DNA of 64,000 nucleotides from Variovorax sp. HW608 (GCF_900090195.1 NZ_LT607803.1:3286001-3350000); one strand, 5' to 3'. Counted from the first letter of the stretch, positions 43,358 through 52,722 are shown. Translations and numbers: made by a program. Notes: generated from the sequence alone by a model not told the origin.

Positions 43358-44101
43358 TCAGTGCCTGCCCAGGTAAGCCTCGATCACGCGCGGGTCGTTG
43401 CGCACCTCGTCCGGCACGCCCTGGGCCAGCAGCTCGCCGTGCGCGAGGCAATACACGTAGCGCGCCAGGCTCATCATCACGCGCATGTTGTGCTCGATGA
43501 CCAGCAGCGTGACGCCGAACTCGCGGTTGGCGCGTCGCAGCCGATCGACCATCTGGTTGACCAGCGTCGGGTTGATGCCCGCAGTCGGTTCATCGAGCAG
43601 CAGCAGCTTCGGCTCGCGCATCAGCGCCATGGCGAACTCCAGCAGCTTCTGCTGGCCGAACGACAGCGTGCCGGCGCGCAGGTGGCGCTTGGCATACAGG
43701 CCCGCAAAATCCAGCAGCGCCTCGGCGCGCCCTTCGAGCTCCACGGGAAAGCGCCCGAACATCGCGCCCACGCCGTCCCGCACCGGCGGCGCCGAAACCA
43801 GCATGTTGCGCATGCAGTCCATGTCGCGGAAGACGCGCGTCTGCTGGTAGGTGCGGATGAGCCCCAGCCGTGCGATGGCGCCCACGCGCAGCCGGGTGAT
43901 GTCGTGCCCGTCGAAGGCGATGCGCCCGCGGTCGACCGGGTGGGCACCGACGATCGACGAGAAGAGCGTCGTCTTGCCCGACCCATTGGGCCCGATCAGG
44001 CCGACGATGGCGCCCTGCGGCACCTTGATCGAGATCGCCCGGTTGGCGACCACGCCGCCGAACGACTTGGTGACGCCGTCGACCTCAAGCAGCGCGCTCA
44101 T
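43358..44101 (-). CDS. livG: Branched-chain amino-acid-type ABC transporter ATPase (LivG-type)
   Basis: A 247-residue ATPase with Walker A (LIGPNGSGKTTLFSSI), signature LSFGQQKLLEFAMAL and Walker B LLLLDEPTAGINP. The LivG-type insert IARLGLIRTYQQTRVFRDMD is present. Its start lies within the livM end (17-base overlap), and livF follows after 5 bp, so translation is coupled. It drives the importer together with LivF. Confidence 0.93.
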   Translation of the reverse strand: MSALLEVDGVTKSFGGVVANRAISIKVPQGAIVGLIGPNGSGKTTLFSSIVGAHPVDRGRIAFDGHDITRLRVGAIARLGLIRTYQQTRVFRDMDCMRNMLVSAPPVRDGVGAMFGRFPVELEGRAEALLDFAGLYAKRHLRAGTLSFGQQKLLEFAMALMREPKLLLLDEPTAGINPTLVNQMVDRLRRANREFGVTLLVIEHNMRVMMSLARYVYCLAHGELLAQGVPDEVRNDPRVIEAYLGRH

Positions 44102-45095
44102 GTTGACTCCCAGCCAGGGGTGCAGCTTCAGTCTCGTCGACGGTCTCCCCGAACCAGTCCGGCCGGTGCGTGCGCAGCCAGCCCATGATGCCCTGCGGGA
44201 AGAACACCACGATCAGCACGATCAGGAGGCCCATGGCCACGCGCTGCCAACCGAGCAGGTAGGTCCAGAACAGCTCCTGGGTGACGTGGAACACCGCCGC
44301 GCCGATGACCGGCCCCCACAAGCTGCCCTTGCCGCCGAGCATGGCCATCAGCACCATCCAGACGCCGAAGGTCGTGCCCGCGAAAGCCAGCTCGCGCGGA
44401 TCGACGAAGCCGATCAGACCCGCCACCGGACCGCCGGCCAGCCCGAGGAACAGCGCGGCGACCATCCATGCCGCCACCTTGTGGCGCGTCGTGCGCACGC
44501 CCATGGCCTCGGCCTTGTCCTCATCGTCGCGGATGGCGTTGAGCACCGCCCCGAAGCGCGTGCCGTAGAGCCAGCGCACGGTGAGGAACACGGCCGCGGC
44601 CAAGGCGAGCAGCAGGTAATAGAAGAAGCGGTTGCGCTCGTCGACCGGTCCCGGATAGAGCGCCGGCACGATGCCCGACCCCGCGCCCACGAACTCCCAG
44701 CCGGCGAACAGGTCGGCCGCCGCGACGCCGATCCCCAAGGTGGCGATGGCGAAGTACTGGCCACGCATGCCGAGGATCAAAGGCCCGAGCACCGCTGCCG
44801 CTGCCACTGCGACCAATGCCGACAGGCCCAGGCCCGCGGCCAGCGACGCAAAGTACGGCAAGCCGCTGTCGCGCTGCACCACCGCGGTGACATAGCAGCC
44901 GAGCCCGAAGAACAGCACGTTGCCGAAGGAGTTGTAGCCCATCTGTCCGCCGAGCAGGTCCCAGGTGAGCGCGAACAGCACCATCAAGCACAGGAATGCG
45001 AGCTGGATGACCCACTGCGCAAACAGCTGCGGCCCCGCCAATGCGAGCGCCGCGGCAGCCAGCGCCAGCACGCCCCGGAAAAGACGAGGGTTCAT
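44085..45095 (-). CDS. livM: Branched-chain amino-acid-type ABC transporter permease (LivM-type)
   Basis: A 336-residue inner-membrane permease with about nine or ten hydrophobic helices. Family marks are LLGGQMGYNSFGNVLFFGLG, MRGQYFAIATLGIGVAAADL and the EAA-like loop FGAVLNAIRDDEDKAEAMGV. A charged tail follows the last helix. It overlaps livH by 4 bases and livG by 17, as expected for subunits made in fixed ratio. Confidence 0.93.
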   Translation of the reverse strand: MNPRLFRGVLALAAAALALAGPQLFAQWVIQLAFLCLMVLFALTWDLLGGQMGYNSFGNVLFFGLGCYVTAVVQRDSGLPYFASLAAGLGLSALVAVAAAAVLGPLILGMRGQYFAIATLGIGVAAADLFAGWEFVGAGSGIVPALYPGPVDERNRFFYYLLLALAAAVFLTVRWLYGTRFGAVLNAIRDDEDKAEAMGVRTTRHKVAAWMVAALFLGLAGGPVAGLIGFVDPRELAFAGTTFGVWMVLMAMLGGKGSLWGPVIGAAVFHVTQELFWTYLLGWQRVAMGLLIVLIVVFFPQGIMGWLRTHRPDWFGETVDETEAAPLAGSQHERAA

Positions 45096-45991
45096 TTCAG
45101 GTACAGCCGGCGCCTGCGCAGCGCAAGCTGGCGAACGATGAGGATGACCACCAGCAACACGTACATGAAGGCCACCTGGAACTCCGCGCCGAGCAGGAAG
45201 CCCGCGTACTGTTCGGCGATGCCGAGCCCGGCACCGGCGGCGATCACGCCGGCCAGGTTGCCCAGCCCTGCCACCACGACGATCGCGAAGGCCCGCACCG
45301 TGTACGGCAGGCCGAGATAGGGGTGGATCACCCAGGTCATCGCCACCAGCGCGCCGGCCGCGCCGCAGATGGCGGCATTGAGGGCGAAGGTGGCGGCGTA
45401 CACACGGTCGGTGTCGATGCCGAGGATGCGCGCGGCCCGCGCGTTCTGCGCCGTCGCGCGCACCGCCTGCCCGAGCCGCGAGCGCTTGAGGAACAGCGCC
45501 AGCGCCACGCCCAGCACCACCGCCACCGCAAAAGCCAGCAGCTTCACCCCCGGCACGCTGACGCGGCCATCGGCCAGCTGCAGCGTGGGCAGGCCGGCAT
45601 CGACGCTGCGCACATTGGCGCCGAACAGCTGGTTGGCCAGCTGCTGCAGCAGGATCGACAGGCCGAAGGTGGCCAGGATGGACACGAACAGGTCCTGGTC
45701 GACCACGCGCCAGATCACCGCGCGGTAGAGCAGCCAGCCGAGCACGTAGAGGGCAATTGCGGCCAGCGGCACGGCGGCCAGCGGCGGCAGGCCGGCGGCC
45801 GCGGCGTAGACGACGACATAACCGCCGAGCATGACGAACTCGCCCTGCGCGATGTTGATGATGCGCAGCACGCCCCACACCAGGGCCATGCCGTAGGCGG
45901 CCAACGCGAACAGCGCGCCGATCAGCACGCCGTCGACCAGCAGCTGCAGGTTGAAGACGGGCGCCTCAGTGAGGACTGTCAGGTTGTCCAT
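45092..45991 (-). CDS. livH: Branched-chain amino-acid-type ABC transporter permease (LivH-type)
   Basis: A 299-residue permease with eight to nine helices. The LivH core is LLVDGVLIGALFALAAYGMA, LRIINIAQGEFVMLGGYVVV, RAVRATAQNARAARILGID and the final hydrophobic FMYVLLVVILIVRQLALRRR. It pairs with LivM to form the channel. It starts 24 bp after the receptor gene. Confidence 0.93.
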   Translation of the reverse strand: MDNLTVLTEAPVFNLQLLVDGVLIGALFALAAYGMALVWGVLRIINIAQGEFVMLGGYVVVYAAAAGLPPLAAVPLAAIALYVLGWLLYRAVIWRVVDQDLFVSILATFGLSILLQQLANQLFGANVRSVDAGLPTLQLADGRVSVPGVKLLAFAVAVVLGVALALFLKRSRLGQAVRATAQNARAARILGIDTDRVYAATFALNAAICGAAGALVAMTWVIHPYLGLPYTVRAFAIVVVAGLGNLAGVIAAGAGLGIAEQYAGFLLGAEFQVAFMYVLLVVILIVRQLALRRRRLYLK

Positions 45992-46015
45992 GCACCCCTC
46001 ACTGCGAGCGCAGCG

Positions 46016-47284
46016 TCATTTGCGATCCACCACCGGGGCCGCATCCTTGCCGCCGGCAGCGGCATAGATGAACCTGGCCTGCGCCCACTCGGCCGGCGCG
46101 ACGATCTTGTATTCGCCGTTCTGCACCTGGTAGAGCACCATCGGCTTGACCGTGTTCTTGCCGGTGGCGTCGAACTGGATCGGGCCGTAGAAGGTGGTGA
46201 TCCTGGTCTGCGCCAGGGCGTCGCGCACCTTTTGCGGATCGAGCGAGCCGGCCCGGCCGAGCGCATCGGCGTAGACGAGCACGGAGGCCGACGATTCCGC
46301 GGCCTGGTACGGCGCGCGGTAGTTGTAGGCCTTGCGGAAGCGTTCGGCATAGTCCTTCGCCGTGCCGAACCACTTGTCCTTGTACTGCAGGCTGTCGTCC
46401 CATTGCGATGCGCAGACGGCAAGCTCGGCCGCCTTGCCCAGCTTCTCGGCGATCTGCGCCGAGTCGCAGTGCGTCAGGGCCAGCATCGGCACATGGACGT
46501 TCTCGTCGGCGGTCTGGCGCACGGCCAGCGTGGCGCCCTTCTCGTGGCCGGAGACGACCAGCATGTCCGGCCGCAGCGCCTTCACCTTGGTGAGCGTGGC
46601 CGCCATGTCGTTGAGCTCGGGCGGCAGCTTGTCGTCGATGACGATCTTCATCCCGAACTTCGTGGCGTCCTCTTCGACACCGTTGCGCACGTCCTTCGAG
46701 AAGTTGTCGTTCTCCACCGCAATCGCGATCTTCATGTCCGACGGCTTCCGGCCCTGCAGCTTCGCCTGCTCGGCCAGGAGCTTCACAGCGTCACGCAGGT
46801 AGTAGTCCGACGTGCTCAGCACCGCAAACAGCCACTTGTAGCCCTGGGTGAAGAGGTCGCGGTCGGCCCCGTTGCCCTCGACCATCGGCACCTGGTATTT
46901 CTCGGTCACGGGCGCGATCGCCTTGGTCAGGCCCGAGCTGTACGGACCGAGCATGAACTTGATCTTGTCCTGGCTGATCAGCCGCTCGGCCAGCTGCGCG
47001 CCGCGCGCCGACGTCGACTCGTCGTCGTAGTAGGCGATCTTGAGCTTGTAGGTCTTGGCGCCGACCTTCACGCCCCCCATCTCGTTGATGCGGTCGACGG
47101 CCAAGTTGTAGCCATCCAGCGTGTTCTTGCCGTTGGTCGAGTACTTGCCGGTCAGCGACACCGCCGCGCCCAGCGTGATCGTGTCGTCGTCCTGGGCCCA
47201 GGCCAGGCCCGTGGCCGTTGCGAACATCGCGGCAACCGACAGCGCCAGGGATGTCCGTTTGCAGATGGAAGGTCCATGTTGCAT
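46016..47284 (-). CDS. ABC transporter substrate-binding protein of the liv-type importer
   Basis: A 422-residue periplasmic receptor. The signal peptide ends near TGLAWAQ. The type I binding fold shows ITLGAAVSLTGKYSTNGKNT, RLISQDKIKFMLGPYSSGLT and GADRDLFTQGYKWLFAVLST. It is longer than classic LivJ/LivK (about 345 mature residues), as in receptors for aromatic or amide ligands, so the true ligand is open. It is the first gene of the complete five-gene importer operon. Confidence 0.92.
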   Translation of the reverse strand: MQHGPSICKRTSLALSVAAMFATATGLAWAQDDDTITLGAAVSLTGKYSTNGKNTLDGYNLAVDRINEMGGVKVGAKTYKLKIAYYDDESTSARGAQLAERLISQDKIKFMLGPYSSGLTKAIAPVTEKYQVPMVEGNGADRDLFTQGYKWLFAVLSTSDYYLRDAVKLLAEQAKLQGRKPSDMKIAIAVENDNFSKDVRNGVEEDATKFGMKIVIDDKLPPELNDMAATLTKVKALRPDMLVVSGHEKGATLAVRQTADENVHVPMLALTHCDSAQIAEKLGKAAELAVCASQWDDSLQYKDKWFGTAKDYAERFRKAYNYRAPYQAAESSASVLVYADALGRAGSLDPQKVRDALAQTRITTFYGPIQFDATGKNTVKPMVLYQVQNGEYKIVAPAEWAQARFIYAAAGGKDAAPVVDRK

Positions 47285-47471
47285 CGCGTTACCTCCCGCA
47301 GTCACTTTTGTTCGAAACGCGGGCAAACAGCGAAGTTCCGGGGCCAGGCCTAAGGGTTTGCCTGTGGAGAAGCTCATCAATCGCAACGAAGACGCCTGCA
47401 GCCGATTCACAGCAGAATGACGGCTGGGACGGAGCACCGCCATCGCCATCGCCATCGGAAGGAAATGGATC

Positions 47472-47813
47472 GTGCACGAGCTGTCATTCCGCACTCTGCT
47501 GTACCGCTACTTCTTTTTCGAGTGGCTGTTCCTGGACGTCACCCAGGGCGATGTCCTCGAGCGCTCTGCGGCCCGGCGGCACAACCAGTCCCAGGCGCAC
47601 TGGCTTCTCACCTACATGTGGCGCTGGCTGTGTTGCGCGATGCTGCTGTACGGTTTGGGCGGGGCTGTCGAAGTCCTGCTCGGCGCGCCCGCGGTATCGG
47701 CGCTCTTCTATGTGCCGAGCGCCTTGAGCGTGTCGGTGAATGCGGTGATCGCAGCAGCCTGGCTGGGGCTCAAGATCCTGTCCGAGCCCCACTCCGAGAA
47801 TCAGAGGTTGTAG
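47472..47813 (+). CDS. Small membrane protein of unknown function
   Basis: A 113-residue protein with a GTG start behind an AAGGAA ribosome site. Two hydrophobic helices (WLCCAMLLYGLGGAVEVLLG and SVSVNAVIAAAWLGLKIL) follow a charged, aromatic N-terminal segment (YRYFFFEWLFLDVTQGD). I do not recognise a family. It is divergent from the importer operon, and its end overlaps the convergent amtB stop by 13 bases. Confidence 0.6.
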   Translation: MHELSFRTLLYRYFFFEWLFLDVTQGDVLERSAARRHNQSQAHWLLTYMWRWLCCAMLLYGLGGAVEVLLGAPAVSALFYVPSALSVSVNAVIAAAWLGLKILSEPHSENQRL

Positions 47814-49342
47814 GCCTTTTCGCCGTGGTCGGCCAGGTCCAGACCTTGTTCCTGGGCCTCGTCGCTGGAACGGATGCCGATCGTGTACTTCAGGACCGTC
47901 ATGATCACGAAGGCCACGAATGCGGACCAGACCAGGGTGATGCCGATGTCCTGCAACTGCGCGAGCATCTGCGCCTTGGCGTCGAACTCCCCCACCTTGT
48001 TGGCCACGTAGTCGTAGACGCCGGTGCCGCCAAAGGCCGGATTGACGAAGAACCCGGTGCCCAGCGAGCCCAGGATGCCGCCGACGCAGTGCACGCCGAA
48101 GGTGTCCAGCGCGTCGTCGTATTTCAGCCAGGCCTTGAGCTTCGTGACCGCGAAGAAGCAGACGATGCCCGCGACGCCGCAAGTGACAAGAGCGCCGATC
48201 GGTCCCACATAACCCGCCGCAGGGGTGATCGCCACCAGGCCGGCCACGATGCCGGAGCAGATGCCCAGCACGCTGGGCTTGCCCTTGACGATCCATTCCG
48301 CCAGCGACCAGGTGACGCCCGCGGTGGCGGTGCCGAACAAGGTGTTGAAGAACGCAAGGCCCGCCGAGCCCGTGGCCTCGAGGGCGGAGCCGGCGTTGAA
48401 ACCGAACCAGCCCATCCACAGCATGCCGGTTCCGATCGCCGTCATCATCAGGCTGTGCGGCGCCATCGACACCCTGCCGAAGCCGGCCCGTTTGCCCAGC
48501 ATCAGGGCGCACACCAGCGCGGCAATCCCCGAGTTGACATGCACCACGGTGCCGCCTGCGAAGTCCAGTGCGCCCAACTGGAAGATCTTTCCGGCGTGGC
48601 TCTGGGCGGCTTCAGCCGCGGCCGCGGAGGTATAGGCGTCGGGACCATCCCAGTACCACACCATGTGCGCGACCGGCAGATAGGCGAAGGTGAACCAGAG
48701 GACGGAAAAAATGATCATCGCCGAGAACTTGAAGCGCTCCGCGAAGCCGCCGCAGATCAGGGCCACGGTGATGGCCGCGAACGTGAGCTGGAACATGGCG
48801 TACACGGCGTCCGGCAGGTACTGCCCCTTGCTGAAGGTCGCCGCCACTGCGGTGGACAGGTCCTCGCCACTCATGAAGAGCTTGTCGAACGATCCGATGA
48901 ACGGATTGGTGCCTGCGGTGAAGGCGAGGCTGTAGCCGTAGACGACCCAGAGCACCGCAATCACGCAAAAGATGGCGAAGCTCTGCATCACCGTGGACAG
49001 TGCGTTCTTGCTGCGCACCATGCCGGCGTAGAACAGGGCGAGGCCGGGCACGGTCATGAACAGCACGAAGGCCGTGGAAGTCATCATCCACGCGACGTCG
49101 CCCTTGTTGCAGTCGAAGCCCTTGTCGCCGCATTTGGGTGATGCAGCCGGCGCGGCGTCCGCGGCGGCAGCAGGAGCGGCGGGCGCTGCAGCAGCAGCGG
49201 CCGGCTTGGCGTCGGCAGGCGAACTCGCGGCAGGTGCCGTGGTCGTCGCCGACGGCGCAGCGGGCTTGTCTTGCGCCCAACTCGCGGTCGACAACGCGAC
49301 CGCACCGATCAAGGCCAGCAAAGCGAAGGCTTTCTTCATCAT
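47801..49342 (-). CDS. amtB: Ammonium transporter AmtB
   Basis: A 513-residue channel protein. A cleavable signal (ending ASWAQ) and an Ala/Pro-rich periplasmic stretch of about 45 residues come before the 11-helix Amt core. Conserved pore features are visible: the twin histidines in GGTVVHVNSGIAALV and DTFGVHCVGGILGSL, and GFFVNP. The Ala-rich leader also occurs in other Burkholderiales AmtB proteins. A glnK (PII) gene usually precedes amtB, but none is next to this copy. ATGs at 49342 and 49339 and a GTG at 49348 are possible starts. Confidence 0.95.
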   Translation of the reverse strand: MMKKAFALLALIGAVALSTASWAQDKPAAPSATTTAPAASSPADAKPAAAAAAPAAPAAAADAAPAASPKCGDKGFDCNKGDVAWMMTSTAFVLFMTVPGLALFYAGMVRSKNALSTVMQSFAIFCVIAVLWVVYGYSLAFTAGTNPFIGSFDKLFMSGEDLSTAVAATFSKGQYLPDAVYAMFQLTFAAITVALICGGFAERFKFSAMIIFSVLWFTFAYLPVAHMVWYWDGPDAYTSAAAAEAAQSHAGKIFQLGALDFAGGTVVHVNSGIAALVCALMLGKRAGFGRVSMAPHSLMMTAIGTGMLWMGWFGFNAGSALEATGSAGLAFFNTLFGTATAGVTWSLAEWIVKGKPSVLGICSGIVAGLVAITPAAGYVGPIGALVTCGVAGIVCFFAVTKLKAWLKYDDALDTFGVHCVGGILGSLGTGFFVNPAFGGTGVYDYVANKVGEFDAKAQMLAQLQDIGITLVWSAFVAFVIMTVLKYTIGIRSSDEAQEQGLDLADHGEKAYNL

Positions 49343-49425
49343 GAGCACCCCAAAAATAGAGTTCGCACGGTTTTCGGCTTGCTTTGTCCCGCCCAGGCCG
49401 ATTCGGTGGTTTGAATGCTCGGCCC

Positions 49426-49441
49426 TGCATTTCCTGTGCCT
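49426..49441 (-). promoter_or_regulatory. Sigma-54-type promoter upstream of amtB
   Basis: Reading on the minus strand, AGGCACAGGAAATGCA carries the obligatory GG-N10-GC spacing and matches the -24/-12 consensus at most positions. It lies about 85 bases before the amtB start in the right orientation. Sigma-54/NtrC control of amtB under nitrogen limitation is established in proteobacteria, so this is a plausible active promoter. Confidence 0.6.
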
Positions 49442-49757
49442 GTCGTTTGCAACAAAGTCTTGTCAACGATCAGGCGGGGGGAATGCACCGTAGAGGCGCG
49501 CAATGGGCGCGATGTGCTCCGTGATGGTGCACCTGGCACTCGCATGGGTCAGCCGAGGTCGCGCTCGGGGGCCCGGCCTCTCAGGAACTGGCGATGCTCA
49601 GGTGCCTCCTGATCCAGATACGCACGAAGTGCCGGCCCCGTCAGCACCACGAGATCGATGTCGTGCTTGCCCGGCTCTTCGTGCACGTCGAACGTCCCCT
49701 TGCCGACGACCCCTGGTGGAGCGCCACCGGCCGGCGCTGGCGCGCCGGATGGCTTGT
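49442..49757. other. Intergenic region upstream of amtB
   Basis: No gene is convincing here. The minus-strand frame from about 49745 to 49549 reads like protein (GKGTFDVHEEPGKHDIDLVV, LTGPALRAYLDQEAPEHRQF) but has no start codon of its own, so it may be a gene relic. The region near the sigma-54 promoter may hold NtrC sites, but no clear dyad was found. Confidence 0.4.
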
Positions 49758-51263
49758 CTAGAAGTTCTTCAGCGTATCCAGTTGCTGCTGGGTCAAGCCT
49801 CGCTGGTACACAAGGTTCGTCCTGAAGTTGTTGGCAATGTCCGCCGCTTGCGTGTCCACTTCGGTGGCCTTGGCTGTGATATCCACGGCACCCATCCAAG
49901 TGCTCGTTCCCGTCATAACGATGAAATTCATCAGCGTGACGGTTGCGCCGGGCGGCACTGAGATATTGAACTGGAACTGGGGGGTTTCACTCCCGTCGTA
50001 CGTATTCAGCGCGGAGGCAGACCGGTAGGTGACAACATCCGCAGCGCCAAAAATCATGCCGTAATCGCGGTCGCTGCCGCTACCGTCCCAATTCGTCAGC
50101 GACTTCTGCGTTGCACCGGGCGTCGGGTAGATGATGCCCGCCGTGTCCGAACCCAGATTGTTGTCGTACGACGCCACGGCGTTGATCGCAGCCGCGGTCG
50201 GGTTGGTGAACGTGTCCGTCCATCGTCCCCACAGCAGATTGGGCTGCGAGTAGAAGGTGCGTTGCACGACCAGCCCCATCAAGGTCCGGCTGCCCGAGCG
50301 GATGTTTTGCGCGGACTTGGCTGCCGGCACCGTCCAGCCCGTGCTGCCGGCCTCGAAATTGCCGTTGACGACGAACTGCACCGGAGTGGCGGCCGTATCG
50401 GTCACCGACACATCGTCAATGCTGGTGCCCCAGCTCACGCAGTATTGCTCGAATGAAAGGACGACGGTCTGACCGGCATAGGCGGTCAAGGAGGCATTGC
50501 CCCAAGTGCCGGCAATTCCGCTGCGGTCTTGCCTGTAAAGCGTCGTCAGCAGGTTGCCGCCCGTGTCGCGCAACACCACCTGCACGAAGCCGGGCTCGTC
50601 GCCGAAATTGTCGGACGTGCTGCCAGGATTCCCGCTCCAGGACAGCGTCAGCGCGCCTACGGCACCGCCCAGATTCAGGGTCTGCTGAAGACGGGCGTTC
50701 GGGACCGCATGCAGGTAGGCCGTCGTCGTGCCGCTGACCACGAATGCGGGGTCCGTGGAGAATGACACGAGCTTGAGGCCGTCCGCCACGCCCATATCAG
50801 GGCCGAGGGCTGTCAGTTCAGCGTACGTCTGGTCGCTCGGGAACGTATTCGAGGTGCCACCGACGGCAACACTCAGCATCAATGCCCCGTCGAACTGATC
50901 GTGAGAACCATCATTGAGACTGAAGTCAGTACTCAAGTCCCAGTAATTGGCTTGCCCGGGGCCCGCGTTGTTACCGCCGTCCTCGTTCACGATGGACTGC
51001 ATGAACACGGTGGAGGCCGGCAAGGACGAGGCTGTTGCGAGTTCGGGGCCTGGGGCCGGAGCGGGAGCGGGAGCGGGTGCAGGCGACGCTGCTGGGGGCG
51101 CGGCAGGCGCGGGAGTCGCGGCAGGCACCTCGGGCGACGCAACCGGAGCAGCGGGCGCCGCCGCGATCGACGGGAACGAAAACCCGCCGCCACTGCCGCC
51201 ACCTCCGCATCCGGCCAACACCGCTGCACCCACCGCCGTGAGCGAAAACCTTCTCCGATTCAT
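49758..51263 (-). CDS. Large secreted lipoprotein with Pro/Ala linker and beta-sandwich-type repeats, function unknown
   Basis: A 501-residue lipoprotein with lipobox LAGC at residues 15-18 followed by a glycine run, a linker of about 55 residues rich in Ala and Pro, then a long extracellular-type part rich in Thr, Ser, Asn and Gly. Two regions look like beta-sandwich (carbohydrate-binding-like) domains: LNLGGAVGALTLSWSGNPGS to AGQTVVLSFEQYC, and FVVNGNFEAGSTGWTVPAAK. The stretch YDNNLGSDTAGIIYPTPG is distinct. I cannot name the family. It probably faces the cell surface. Confidence 0.75.
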   Translation of the reverse strand: MNRRRFSLTAVGAAVLAGCGGGGSGGGFSFPSIAAAPAAPVASPEVPAATPAPAAPPAASPAPAPAPAPAPGPELATASSLPASTVFMQSIVNEDGGNNAGPGQANYWDLSTDFSLNDGSHDQFDGALMLSVAVGGTSNTFPSDQTYAELTALGPDMGVADGLKLVSFSTDPAFVVSGTTTAYLHAVPNARLQQTLNLGGAVGALTLSWSGNPGSTSDNFGDEPGFVQVVLRDTGGNLLTTLYRQDRSGIAGTWGNASLTAYAGQTVVLSFEQYCVSWGTSIDDVSVTDTAATPVQFVVNGNFEAGSTGWTVPAAKSAQNIRSGSRTLMGLVVQRTFYSQPNLLWGRWTDTFTNPTAAAINAVASYDNNLGSDTAGIIYPTPGATQKSLTNWDGSGSDRDYGMIFGAADVVTYRSASALNTYDGSETPQFQFNISVPPGATVTLMNFIVMTGTSTWMGAVDITAKATEVDTQAADIANNFRTNLVYQRGLTQQQLDTLKNF

Positions 51264-51585
51264 CGTTTGCTCTCTTCGTTGAAATTCGATTTGCCTTCTC
51301 GCAGTCACCTGAATTCGGAGCCCTCACTCCTGACTGCGTCTCGCAATGCGGATATGAAATTTGCGTGTCGAACACCCGGCACGCAAATTGCCAACCATCT
51401 ACATCACGTCGCGTCCGAGAGTACCGCGCGAAATCCGACCGGCTTTACCGTGCGTCCCAATTTGGAAAATAGAGAAAGAAAAATGTCGATCTCGATGCCG
51501 GAGTGACTCGCATCTCGGAAAACAATGCATGCCAAAGTACAGACCCTCAGATTCATCTCGTCCATTCACCACGGGTGAGACATTG
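51264..51585. other. Divergent promoter region of the lipoprotein and AraC genes
   Basis: A relatively A+T-rich 322-bp gap (for example around 51465-51490). It should hold both promoters. A seven-codon frame at 51483-51506 has a poor ribosome site and is probably chance. An in-frame ATG at 51532 would extend the AraC protein by 18 residues. No operator was recognised. Confidence 0.5.
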
Positions 51586-52560
51586 ATGACTCATAGCCAT
51601 TTCGACACCCACGGGGAGGCAACTGAAAGGCAAGTGCTGGCATGGCGAGATCGAGTCGGACACGTCGTTGATGTCTCCCCCTCGAAGGCGCAAATCGCCA
51701 ACGGGTTCAGGGGAGCCATTGATCGATACGCAATTGGGAATCTCGCCTTTACCGATTGCCGCACCGACCCGTTGGTGCTCGAACGCTGGCTCGCGAGACT
51801 GTCCGTCGGTGCCAGGCAAGACTACGCCTTCCACGTCGTGACCGAGGGGCACACCGGACATTTGACCCGCGTGAATAGAAAGCGCAGTGCCGAGGAACCC
51901 TCGCTGGGAATCGTCGCGCTCGATCTGAACCAGGCTTTTCGTATCGAACGCCCGGCGTCCCGTTTGCTAAGCCTCTTCGTGCCGAAGCAGTTGATCGATT
52001 CGAGCTTCCCGAACGCCGAATCGATGCATGGCCGCGTCATCGGCCGAGTCTCGCCGCTGACCGACCTGGTCTATGAACACATGACCGCGCTCAGCCGTGA
52101 CTTGCCGACCATGAACGTCCATGACGCGGCCGAAGCATTGCAGGTCGGCGCACAGCTTCTCGTTGCGACCTTTCAAAAGCAGGCACGGGTCAGCGGCGAC
52201 ACCCGCGCGGCCATGCAAAGCGCCGTTCTCGGGCGGGTGCGCAGGTACATTGATCGGAACCTGCATCAGAGCAGGCTTTCTCCCTCGAGCGTCGTGAATG
52301 AGCTGAAGCTGACACGCAGCACGGTCTATCGCTGGTTCGAGCACGAGGGTGGCTTGGGCGCATACATCCTCAATCGCAGGCTGCGCGCGGTAGTCGATGA
52401 ACTGGTCCGACGCCCGAATGAGCCGATCGCGGACATCGCGCTCGGGCTGGGTTTCAAAAGCGCGTCGGCTTTTGCGCGCGCCTTCCGACGTGCATATGGA
52501 ATGAGTGCGCAGGATGCCCGCGCTCAGGCATCCGAGTTGCAGTACGCAAGGCGTTCCTAG
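51586..52560 (+). CDS. AraC-family transcriptional regulator
   Basis: A 324-residue protein. The N-terminal 200 residues resemble the AraC-binding-like domain of the FeaR/OruR group (VVDVSPSKAQIANGFRGAID, FHVVTEGHTGHLTRVN). Two helix-turn-helix units follow: RRYIDRNLHQSRLSPSSVVN with ELKLTRSTVYRWFEHEGG, then EPIADIALGLGFKSASAFAR with AFRRAYGMSAQDAR. It is divergent from the large lipoprotein gene and may regulate it. A relic Bug gene abuts its end. Confidence 0.88.
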   Translation: MTHSHFDTHGEATERQVLAWRDRVGHVVDVSPSKAQIANGFRGAIDRYAIGNLAFTDCRTDPLVLERWLARLSVGARQDYAFHVVTEGHTGHLTRVNRKRSAEEPSLGIVALDLNQAFRIERPASRLLSLFVPKQLIDSSFPNAESMHGRVIGRVSPLTDLVYEHMTALSRDLPTMNVHDAAEALQVGAQLLVATFQKQARVSGDTRAAMQSAVLGRVRRYIDRNLHQSRLSPSSVVNELKLTRSTVYRWFEHEGGLGAYILNRRLRAVVDELVRRPNEPIADIALGLGFKSASAFARAFRRAYGMSAQDARAQASELQYARRS

Positions 52561-52561
52561 G

Positions 52562-52722
52562 TGCACCGTGCGCGTGATGGCCAGGGCCAGCCTGTCGACG
52601 ATGGCGCTGGGCGTGCCCGGCGGCGCGTAGATGCCTTCGATCTGGCTGCCGCCCTTGATCAAGCCGCCAGCGGAGCGAGCCTCAAGAGGCACTTCCGTCG
52701 GCTGCCCTGATAAGGCATCCAC
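52562..52722 (-). pseudogene. Relic of a Bug-family receptor gene
   Basis: The minus-strand frame encodes GIYAPPGTPSAIVDRLALAI, the near-universal C-terminal motif of Bug/TctC proteins, ending in TRTV. The flanking sequence in the same frame does not resemble the family and runs into the AraC gene, so only this fragment remains. It suggests an earlier deletion at the end of the AraC gene. Confidence 0.6.

Noticed and set aside
45041..47353. 770-codon open frame antisense to livH and its receptor
   Set aside because: No recognisable domain or ribosome site; the minus-strand genes are complete and overlap as an operon.
49549..49745. Protein-like frame downstream of the large lipoprotein gene
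   Set aside because: No start codon or ribosome site of its own and no family seen; kept only as a possible relic in the gap entry.
51483..51506. Seven-codon frame as an attenuation-type leader peptide
   Set aside because: No regulatory codons, no attenuator hairpin, weak ribosome site.
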